Source of the DNA: Clostridiales bacterium
GTDB taxonomy: Bacteria; Bacillota; Clostridia; Oscillospirales; CAG-272
Assembly (NCBI GenBank): GCA_016288155.1
Contig: JAEEYP010000052.1
Location: forward strand, 1 to 64,000
Direction: 5' to 3'
DNA: 64,000 nt
The translations under genes and the position numbers were made by a program. The notes under the pieces were generated by a model. The model had not been told where the DNA came from, did no database searches, and worked only from the letters and a program-made list of their open reading frames with translations. Positions 1-7,721 of this stretch are shown one piece after another (the stretch's first letter is position 1; each line of letters begins with the position of its first letter).

Positions 1-2331
1 CCCGCGCCCGACGCGCCCGGCGAGGACGCGCTCACCGACCGGGAGACGCCGCGGCTCCGGCGGCGGCTGATCGCATCGCTCGGTTTTCTGCTCGCTCTCA
101 TGTATATCTCCATGGGCCACGTGATGTGGGGCTGGCCGCTGCCCGCGTTCCTTGCGGGGAGCCAGGCGGCGTGCGGGCTGGCGCAGCTGCTCCTTTGTAC
201 CGCCGTCATGGTCATCAATCAGCGCTTTTTCGTGAGCGGCTTCAGAGCGCTTTGGCACCGTGCGCCGAATATGGACACGCTCGTTTCGCTCGGCGCGGCG
301 GCGGCTTATGTCTACAGCACCTGCGTGCTGTTCGCCGTGACGGCGGCGCAGACGCACGCGGACGCCGAGGCGTCCGGACATGATTTCTACTTTGAATCCG
401 CTGCGATGATCCTGACGCTCATCACCGTCGGGAAGATGCTCGAGGCGCGGGCGAAGGGGCGGACGACGGACGCGCTCCGCTCGCTCATGCGTCTCGCGCC
501 GCAGACGGCGACGGTCGTCCGCGGCGGTGAGGAGATCACCGTCCCGGCGGCAGAGGCGGTGCGCGGCGACGTCTTCGTCGTCCGCCCCGGAGAGACGATC
601 CCGCTCGACGGCGTGGTGCTGTGGGGCGAGAGCGCCGTGAACGAGGCGGCGCTGACCGGCGAGAGCGTGCCCGCGGACAAGGCGGCGGGCGACCGCGTCT
701 ACGCCGCGACGCTCAATCAATCCGGCTTTCTCCGCTGCGAGGCGACGCGCGTCGGCGAGGATACGACGCTTTCGCAGATCATCCGCATGGTCGGCGACGC
801 GGCGGCGACGAAGGCGCCGATCGCGCGCACGGCGGATCGCGTCTCCGGCGTCTTCGTCCCGGTCGTGATCGGGATCGCGCTTGTGACTGCCGCCGTCTGG
901 ATGCTCTGCGGCGCGGAATTCTCCTTCGCGCTCGCGCGGGCGATCTCCGTGCTCGTTATCAGCTGTCCGTGTGCGCTCGGCCTCGCGACGCCGGTGGCGA
1001 TCATGGCGGCGAGCGGCGTCGGCGCGAGGAACGGCGTACTCTTCAAGACGGCCGCCGCGCTCGAGGAGACCGGTCGGATCGGGATCGCGGCGCTCGACAA
1101 AACGGGTACGGTCACCGAGGGGACGCCGCGCGTCACCGACGTGATCCCCGCCGACGGCTGGGACGAGGAGGCGCTTCTTTCGGCGGCGGCTTCCCTTGAG
1201 ACGATGAGCGAGCATCCGCTCGCCCGGGCGGTCCTCGAGGAAGCCGAGCGGCGCGGGATCCGCCCGCTTCCCGCCGAGGCGTTCGCGGCGCTGCCGGGAC
1301 GGGGACTTGAAGCGACGGTCGGCGGACGGCGCGTCGTCGGCGGGAGCCTGTCCTTCATCACGTCGGCGGCGGCGCTCCCCGCCGGGGCGGAGGCGGATGC
1401 CGCGCGCCTCGCGGAGGAGGGCAAAACGCCGCTCTTCTTCGCCGCGGACGGCCGGTACGCGGGGATGATCTCCGTGGCGGATACGATCAAGCCGGAAGCG
1501 CAGGAGGCGGTGCGGCAGCTTGCCGGGATGGGCGTGCGCGTCGTGATGCTCAGCGGCGACAACGAGCGGACGGCACGCGCCGTCGGACGGCAGGCGGGGA
1601 TCGCCGAGGTGATCGCCGGGGTGCTCCCGGACGAAAAGGAGGCGGTCATCCGCCGCCTGCGGGAGGAAGGCAGGACGGCGATGGTCGGAGACGGGATCAA
1701 CGACGCGCCGGCGCTGACGCGCGCGGACGTCGGCATCGCCATCGGCGCAGGGACGGACGTCGCCATCGACGCGGCGGACGTCGTGCTCATGCAGAGCCGC
1801 CTGACGGACGTGCCGGCGGCGATCCGACTGGGCCGCGCGGCGCTGCGGAACATCCGGCAGAACCTGTTCTGGGCGTTCTTCTACAACGTGATCGGGATCC
1901 CGGTGGCGGCGGGCGTGTTCATCCGTGCGTTCGGGCTGCAGCTCCATCCGATGCTCGCCGCGGCGGCGATGAGCCTCTCCAGCTTCTTCGTCGTGACGAA
2001 CGCCCTGCGGCTCAATCTCATCGACGTGCACCGTCCGGGACGGTCCGAGCGGGTTCGGAAAACCACGGCGCAGAGCGGCGGCTCCGACCGCTCTCTGCCC
2101 GAGACGAATACGGTACAGGAGGAAACAGACATGCAGAAAACACTGAAGATCGACGGCATGATGTGCCCGCACTGCGAGGCGCACGTGAAGAAGGCGCTGG
2201 AGGCGGTCCCCGGCGTGAAGGAAGCGGCGGCGAGCCACGAGAAGGGCGAGGCGGGCGTCACGCTGACGGCCGAAGTGAGCGACGCCGCGCTCCGTGAAGC
2301 GGTGGAAGCTGCCGGCTACACGGTGCGCTGA
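1..2331 (+). CDS. copA: Copper-translocating P1B-type ATPase with C-terminal heavy-metal-associated (HMA) domain, 5' truncated by window
   Basis: Frame +1 is open from base 1. Motifs SCPCALGLATPVAIM, DKTGTVTEG, GDGINDAPAL; C-terminal HMA GMMCPHCEAHV. Confidence 0.93.
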   Translation, partial: PAPDAPGEDALTDRETPRLRRRLIASLGFLLALMYISMGHVMWGWPLPAFLAGSQAACGLAQLLLCTAVMVINQRFFVSGFRALWHRAPNMDTLVSLGAAAAYVYSTCVLFAVTAAQTHADAEASGHDFYFESAAMILTLITVGKMLEARAKGRTTDALRSLMRLAPQTATVVRGGEEITVPAAEAVRGDVFVVRPGETIPLDGVVLWGESAVNEAALTGESVPADKAAGDRVYAATLNQSGFLRCEATRVGEDTTLSQIIRMVGDAAATKAPIARTADRVSGVFVPVVIGIALVTAAVWMLCGAEFSFALARAISVLVISCPCALGLATPVAIMAASGVGARNGVLFKTAAALEETGRIGIAALDKTGTVTEGTPRVTDVIPADGWDEEALLSAAASLETMSEHPLARAVLEEAERRGIRPLPAEAFAALPGRGLEATVGGRRVVGGSLSFITSAAALPAGAEADAARLAEEGKTPLFFAADGRYAGMISVADTIKPEAQEAVRQLAGMGVRVVMLSGDNERTARAVGRQAGIAEVIAGVLPDEKEAVIRRLREEGRTAMVGDGINDAPALTRADVGIAIGAGTDVAIDAADVVLMQSRLTDVPAAIRLGRAALRNIRQNLFWAFFYNVIGIPVAAGVFIRAFGLQLHPMLAAAAMSLSSFFVVTNALRLNLIDVHRPGRSERVRKTTAQSGGSDRSLPETNTVQEETDMQKTLKIDGMMCPHCEAHVKKALEAVPGVKEAAASHEKGEAGVTLTAEVSDAALREAVEAAGYTVR
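2131..2331 (+). CDS. Putative internal-start product: free CopZ-like copper chaperone (66 aa HMA domain) nested in frame in the ATPase gene
   Basis: AGGAGG at 2117-2122, 8 nt before in-frame ATG 2131, which starts a complete HMA domain MQKTLKIDGMMCPHCEAHVKKALEAVPGVKE... Confidence 0.5.
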   Translation: MQKTLKIDGMMCPHCEAHVKKALEAVPGVKEAAASHEKGEAGVTLTAEVSDAALREAVEAAGYTVR

Positions 2332-2355
2332 GCGCGTTTCCCGGCGGTCGTCCGA

Positions 2356-2406
2356 CACAAAAAAAGATCAGCCTCACGTTTTGAATGAGGCTGATCTTTT
2401 TTTGTG
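2356..2406. terminator. Bidirectional intrinsic terminator between convergent genes
   Basis: cacaaaaaaagatcagcctca-cgttttgaa-tgaggctgatctttttttgtg: long stem flanked by A/T tracts. Confidence 0.92.
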
Positions 2407-2426
2407 CCGTGCGCGCGATCCCGTTC

Positions 2427-3794
2427 TCAGCGTCCGGATGCCGCTCTTGCTTCTTCGATCCGCTTGTTCTGCGCGTCGATGAACGCCTTCCGGTCGTCCG
2501 CGGTGAAGCGGGTGATCATCGTGTTCCCGTCGAACGAGCAGCTCTCGCCTACGGCGTCGGAGACCTTTGCGGCGTTATAGCAGTGGTACAGACCTTTTGA
2601 ATAATAGAGGTACGTATTCCCGGTGACCGTGACGTTTTCGAGCGGCGTGCCCGTCTCTCTCTTCCAAATGCCGACGCCGGTATTGGTCGATATCGTGTAC
2701 CCTTTATAATCCGCGAACACGTTGTTCTTGATGACGACGTTGCGGATGAAGCCCACGGTGTCCTCGGTGCCGAGCGAGTAGAGGAAGACGGCGGCGGCCC
2801 ATCCCTCGGTGGTCTCTTGCCCGTTGTTCAGGAGCATATTGTCCGAGATCTCCGCGTCCGCGGTGTCCGTCAGGCAGACGCCCGACGCCCCGCAGTTCTC
2901 TATCAGATTCCCCGTGACCTTCACGTGGGTGCCGCCGATCTCGATGCCGGTGCAGGAGATATTGGACATCCTCGCGCCCGTGATATAGTTGTCGGTGAAC
3001 TCGAGATCGTTCCCGTGGCCGTTGACGAAGATCGTGCTTTCGCCGTTGTCGATGAAGCGGCAGCGGCGGATCGCGCCGCCGTCCGGCATGAAATAGCACC
3101 CCGACCAGTTGTTGTTTTCAAAAACGGAGTCCTCGATCGTGACGTTCTCGGACTTCGTGTCCATGATCGTGTCCGTCCAGAAGGCGGGCGTGGAGATCGT
3201 CGACGGCTTCGGCAGGCCGTTGTCCCGGAAGGTACAGAAGGAAACGAATACGTTCCGGCATCCGCCGCAGGTGACGGCGATCCTTCTGTTGTTTCGGAAC
3301 GTGCAGTTCACGACGGAAATATCCTCGGAGAACGTGAAGCTGAGCAGCGGACCGTGCCTGCCGTCGATCAGATCCCCGTCGAAGACTAGATCTTCAACGA
3401 CCACGCGGGAAACGGAATTCCCGGAGAGCATCGCCGCCTCTTTGTCGGCTTCGGCGAGCGCCCGGTCGCAGAGGAGGACCGTTTTTTCGCCGTCGCCGCG
3501 GACCGTGACGTCCGATCTCACAAATACGGCGCTCTTGATCCTGTACGTCCCTTCCGGGATATACACGACGCCGCCGGGGGGACAGTCGTCGATCGCCTTC
3601 TGGATGATCTCCGAGGAGAACGGCTCGCCTTCGTACAGGCTCACGCTGCGGACGTCGTCCGTTTCACGGATCGGCGTATCGTGAGGATCGCCGGGATCCG
3701 TCTCCTCGCCCGGCGCGCCGCTCCCGCCGCTCGCGCACGACGCCAGAAGCGGCGTGATGAGCAGGGAAACGAAAAGGATCAGAAAACGCTTCAT
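2427..3794 (-). CDS. Right-handed parallel beta-helix lipoprotein
   Basis: Signal peptide with lipobox LLASC; pectate-lyase-like repeats (IEDSVFENNNWSG, VKVTGNLIENCGASGV, AEISDNMLLNNGQ). Confidence 0.8.
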   Translation of the reverse strand: MKRFLILFVSLLITPLLASCASGGSGAPGEETDPGDPHDTPIRETDDVRSVSLYEGEPFSSEIIQKAIDDCPPGGVVYIPEGTYRIKSAVFVRSDVTVRGDGEKTVLLCDRALAEADKEAAMLSGNSVSRVVVEDLVFDGDLIDGRHGPLLSFTFSEDISVVNCTFRNNRRIAVTCGGCRNVFVSFCTFRDNGLPKPSTISTPAFWTDTIMDTKSENVTIEDSVFENNNWSGCYFMPDGGAIRRCRFIDNGESTIFVNGHGNDLEFTDNYITGARMSNISCTGIEIGGTHVKVTGNLIENCGASGVCLTDTADAEISDNMLLNNGQETTEGWAAAVFLYSLGTEDTVGFIRNVVIKNNVFADYKGYTISTNTGVGIWKRETGTPLENVTVTGNTYLYYSKGLYHCYNAAKVSDAVGESCSFDGNTMITRFTADDRKAFIDAQNKRIEEARAASGR

Positions 3795-3849
3795 GACAAG
3801 CTCCCCTTCGATGATACGGCGGCGCGGGAGAACGTCCCGGAGATCCGTT

Positions 3850-5766
3850 TCATTCGAGCTCGAACGCGCCGGTGTACAGACGGTAATACGTGCCGCGCTC
3901 GGCGATCAGTTTCTCGTGGCTGCCGCGCTCGATGATCCTGCCGTGGTCGAGGACCATGATGACGTCGGCGTCCATGACGGTGGAGAGCCGGTGCGCGATG
4001 ACGAAGACGGTGCGTCCTTCCATCAGCTTATCCATGCCGCGCTGGACGATCGCCTCCGTGTGCGTATCGATGGAGGAGGTCGCCTCGTCGAGGATCATGA
4101 CCGGCGGATCCGCCACGGCGGCGCGCGCGATGGCGAGAAGCTGGCGCTGTCCCTGGGAGAGGTTCGCGCCGTTGCCGGAGAGCTGTGTCCGGTATCCTTC
4201 CGGCAGGCGGGAGATGAAGTCGTCCGCGCCCGCGAGCTGCGCCGCGGCGACGCATTCCTCGTCCGTCGCGTCCAGCCGCCCGTAGCGGATGTTGTCCATG
4301 ACGGTGCCGGTGAAGAGGTTCGTGTCCTGGAGCACGATCCCGAGCGAGCGGCGCAGATCGGACTTTTTGATCTTGTTGATGTTGATGCCGTCGTAGCGGA
4401 TCTTCCCGTCGGCGATGTCGTAGAAGCGGTTGATGAGGTTCGTGATCGTCGTCTTCCCGGCGCCCGTCGCGCCGACGAAGGCGACCTTCTGCCCCGGTTC
4501 GGCGCTGACGGTGATGTCGTGGAGCACGTCCTTGCCTTCTTCATAGGCGAAGTCCACGCCGGAGAGCTGCACGTCGCCGCGCAGCTCGGTGTAGCTCAGC
4601 GTACCGTCGCCGTGCGGATGCTTCCACGCCCACCGGCCGGTCCGTCTGTCCGTTTCCGTGACGGCGCCGTCCGGCGCGATCTCCGCGTTGACGAGCGTCA
4701 CGTAGCCGTCGTCTGCCTCCGGCTCCTCGTCGATGAGCGAGAAGACGCGCTGCGCGCCCGCCATGCCCATGACGATGGAGTTGATCTGCTGGGAGAACTG
4801 GTTGATCTGCCCGCTGAACTGCTTCGTCATGTTCAGAAACGGGATGATGATGTCGATGGTGAACGCGAGGCCGGAGAGGCTCACGTTGTGCGCGCCGGAG
4901 AGGAGGAAGATCCCGCCCGCCGTGGCGCAGAACACGTAGAGCACGTTGCCGATGTTCATGATGATCGGGCCGAGGCAGTTCGCGTAGGCGTGGGCGCGGA
5001 AGCTGTCCTCATACAGCTCGCCGTTCACGCGGTCGAAGTCCTCCTTCGATCGCTGTTCGTGGCAGAAGACCTTGATGACGCGCTGACCGTTCATCATCTC
5101 CTGAATGAAGCCCTCCGTGCGGCCGAGCGATTTCTGCTGCCGGACGAAGTATTTGGCGGAGCCGCCGGCGATCTTCCGGGAAACGAAGATCATGGCGGCG
5201 ATGCCGGCGAGGATGACGAGCGTCATCCACACGCTGTACCAGAGCATGATGCCGAGCAGGACGATAACGATCACGGTCGCCTGGAGCAGCGACGGCAGCG
5301 ACTGGGAGACGAGCTGCCGGAGCGTGTCGATGTCGTTCGTGTAGTGGCTCATGATGTCGCCGTGCTTGTGCGTGTCGAAATAGCGGATCGGCAGGCTCTG
5401 CATCTTCTCGAACATCTTCCGGCGGAGCTTGTTCAGAAAGCCCTGCGTGATGATCGCCATGAGCTGCGTGTAGACGGTGATGAGCAGCATGGACATCAGA
5501 TACAGCCCGGCGAGGATGAGCACGAGCGGCAGGATCTGCGCCTGAGCGGATTCCCAGTCCCGGTTGCCGGATTCGAGATACGCCGTGACGACGGCGAGCA
5601 CCTTCTGCACGAAAATCGAGGGGATGGAGGAGACGGCGGCGGAGACGAGGATGCAGACGGCGGTCACCGGCACGAGCACGGGATAGGAGCGGAGGAGGAA
5701 TTTGAGCAGCCGGCCGAGCGTGCCGCGGTCGAGCTTCTTCTTCGGCTGGTCATTCGGCGTCGGCAT
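3850..5766 (-). CDS. ABC exporter, permease + ATPase half-transporter (consensus subunit of heterodimer)
   Basis: TM domain followed by NBD: GATGAGKTT Walker A, LSQGQRQ signature, VMILDEATSSIDT Walker B with Glu, IAHRLS H-loop. Confidence 0.93.
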   Translation of the reverse strand: MPTPNDQPKKKLDRGTLGRLLKFLLRSYPVLVPVTAVCILVSAAVSSIPSIFVQKVLAVVTAYLESGNRDWESAQAQILPLVLILAGLYLMSMLLITVYTQLMAIITQGFLNKLRRKMFEKMQSLPIRYFDTHKHGDIMSHYTNDIDTLRQLVSQSLPSLLQATVIVIVLLGIMLWYSVWMTLVILAGIAAMIFVSRKIAGGSAKYFVRQQKSLGRTEGFIQEMMNGQRVIKVFCHEQRSKEDFDRVNGELYEDSFRAHAYANCLGPIIMNIGNVLYVFCATAGGIFLLSGAHNVSLSGLAFTIDIIIPFLNMTKQFSGQINQFSQQINSIVMGMAGAQRVFSLIDEEPEADDGYVTLVNAEIAPDGAVTETDRRTGRWAWKHPHGDGTLSYTELRGDVQLSGVDFAYEEGKDVLHDITVSAEPGQKVAFVGATGAGKTTITNLINRFYDIADGKIRYDGININKIKKSDLRRSLGIVLQDTNLFTGTVMDNIRYGRLDATDEECVAAAQLAGADDFISRLPEGYRTQLSGNGANLSQGQRQLLAIARAAVADPPVMILDEATSSIDTHTEAIVQRGMDKLMEGRTVFVIAHRLSTVMDADVIMVLDHGRIIERGSHEKLIAERGTYYRLYTGAFELE

Positions 5767-7501
5767 CTTGTTCGCCTCCCTTCGTCTGCTGGGTGTAGAT
5801 CTCGCGGTAGATTTCGCATCCGGCGAGCAGCTCCTCGTGCGTGCCCGCGGCGGCGATGCGGCCGTTGTCCATGACGAGGATCGTGTCGGCGTCCTCCACG
5901 GAGGCGACGCGCTGCGCGATGATGAACTTCGTCGTATCGGGGAGCGTCTGTCTGAGCCCCTGACGGATCAGGTGGTCGGTGTGCGTGTCGACGGCGCTCG
6001 TCGAATCGTCGAGGATGAGGATCTTCGGGCGCTTGAGCAGCGCGCGGGCGATGCAGAGCCGCTGCTTCTGCCCGCCGGAGACGTTCGTGCCGCCCTGTTC
6101 GATGTACGTGTCGTAGCCGTCCGGGAAGGAGCGGATGAATTCGTCCGCCTGCGTGAGGCGGCATACGTCGGCGATCTCCTCGTCGGTGGCGTCCGCGTTG
6201 CCCCAGCGGAGGTTTTCCCGGATCGTGCCGGAGAAGAGCAGGTTTTTCTGGAGCACCATGGCGACCGCGCCGCGCAGCGTATCGAGGTCGTAGCGGCGGA
6301 CGTCCGTCCCGCCGACGCGCACCGTGCCCTCGGTGACGTCGTACAGGCGCGGGATGAGCTGCACGAGCGTGGATTTGCTCGAGCCCGTGCCGCCGAGGAT
6401 GCCGACGGTCATGCCGGAGCGGATGTGGAGATCGACGTCGGAGAGCGCGAAGAGCTCCGCGTTCGCGGAATACTTGAAGGAGACGTGCTCGAAATCGACG
6501 GAGCCGTCCGGCACCTCCGTGACGGCGTCGTCGGGGGAGGAGAGGGCGCTCTTCTCGTCGAGCACCTCGCCGATGCGCTTGAAGGACTCGGCGGAGATCG
6601 TGAGGATGACGTAGATCATGCTGAGCATCATGAGCTGGATGAGGATCTGCATCCCGTAGGTCAGCATGGCGGAGATCTCGCCGACGTTGATGACGGTGCC
6701 GCCGCTGCCGACGATGAGCCGGGAGCCGACGAGGAGGATGAAGACCATGTTCGCGTACACGCAGATCTGCATGAGCGGCGTGTTCAGCGCGACGATGCGC
6801 TCCGCGTGGGTAAAGTCGCGGCGGATGTCCTCGGAGGCGGCGCCGAACTTGTCCTTTTCATGCTCCTCGCGGGAGAAGCCCTTGACGACGCGCATCCCGC
6901 GCACGTTTTCCTCGATGGATTCGTTCAGCCGGTCGTATTTCTTGAAGACGCGGCGGAAGGCGGGCATGGCGCGGCGGCTGACGAGGAAGAGCCCGCCGGC
7001 GAGGAAGGGGATCAGGACGACGTAGGAGGTCGCGAGCGCTCCGCCCATGACGTACGCCATGATGATGGCGAAAACGAGCATCAGCGGCGCGCGGATCGCC
7101 ATGCGGATGATCATCATGAAGGACATCTGCACGTTGGCGACGTCCGTCGTCAGACGGGTGACGAGCGAGGAAGAGGAGAAACGGTCGATGTTCTCGAACG
7201 AATACGTCTGGATCTTCGCGTACAGATCGTGCCGCAGGTTCTTTGCGAAACCCGCGGACGCCTTCGCGCAGGTGTAGCCGGCGATCCCGCCGCAGGAGAG
7301 CGAGAGCAGCGCCATGGCGATGAGGAGCACGCCGATCCGGATGATCGAGGAGATCTCCGCGCCCGCTTCGATTTGGTTCACCATGTCCGCCGTGATGAAG
7401 GGGATGAACACCTCGATGACGACCTCGGCGACGATAAAAAGGCACGTGAGCAGAGTCGGAGTCCGGTACTCGCGCACACAGCCGACAAAATGTTTCAGCA
7501 T
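5750..7501 (-). CDS. ABC exporter, permease + ATPase half-transporter (degenerate-site subunit of heterodimer)
   Basis: GGTGSSKST Walker A, VSGGQKQR, ILDDSTSAVDT (catalytic Glu replaced by Asp), IAQRVASV (H-loop His replaced by Gln). 17-bp overlap with the next gene. Confidence 0.92.
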   Translation of the reverse strand: MLKHFVGCVREYRTPTLLTCLFIVAEVVIEVFIPFITADMVNQIEAGAEISSIIRIGVLLIAMALLSLSCGGIAGYTCAKASAGFAKNLRHDLYAKIQTYSFENIDRFSSSSLVTRLTTDVANVQMSFMMIIRMAIRAPLMLVFAIIMAYVMGGALATSYVVLIPFLAGGLFLVSRRAMPAFRRVFKKYDRLNESIEENVRGMRVVKGFSREEHEKDKFGAASEDIRRDFTHAERIVALNTPLMQICVYANMVFILLVGSRLIVGSGGTVINVGEISAMLTYGMQILIQLMMLSMIYVILTISAESFKRIGEVLDEKSALSSPDDAVTEVPDGSVDFEHVSFKYSANAELFALSDVDLHIRSGMTVGILGGTGSSKSTLVQLIPRLYDVTEGTVRVGGTDVRRYDLDTLRGAVAMVLQKNLLFSGTIRENLRWGNADATDEEIADVCRLTQADEFIRSFPDGYDTYIEQGGTNVSGGQKQRLCIARALLKRPKILILDDSTSAVDTHTDHLIRQGLRQTLPDTTKFIIAQRVASVEDADTILVMDNGRIAAAGTHEELLAGCEIYREIYTQQTKGGEQDADAE

Positions 7502-7551
7502 ACGGCAGTCCTTTCGCGTGGGGTAGGGGATGGAAAATCATGCACTCCATT

Positions 7552-7580
7552 ATTATAGTACACCGGCGTGCCAAATGCAA
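7552..7580 (-). promoter_or_regulatory. Predicted sigma70-type promoter for the ABC exporter operon
   Basis: On minus strand TTGCAT - 17 nt - TATAAT. Confidence 0.6.
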
Positions 7581-7653
7581 GAGGCGGCGGACGGATTTTG
7601 CCGCGAGTTAGCCGCGCGCCGCCCCGGCGGCGGGAAAATCGGCGGATTTTTCG

Positions 7654-7682
7654 TTGACATCCCGCACGGGAAGTGATATAAT
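7654..7682 (+). promoter_or_regulatory. Predicted sigma70-type promoter for alaS
   Basis: TTGACA - 17 nt - TATAAT, 40 nt upstream of alaS. Confidence 0.8.
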
Positions 7683-7721
7683 ATTATGTCTTGAATTCAA
7701 CTGTGCGGAAAGGAAGATCTC

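Noticed and set aside
3754-7558. 706-aa and 618-aa plus-strand ORFs over the ABC exporter genes
   Set aside because: Antisense to two clear ABC transporters; composition biased to Asp/Glu/Arg/His/Val.
7683-7721. T-box or other leader regulating alaS
   Set aside because: The leader between promoter and ATG is only about 40 nt, too short for a T-box, and no T-box core is present.
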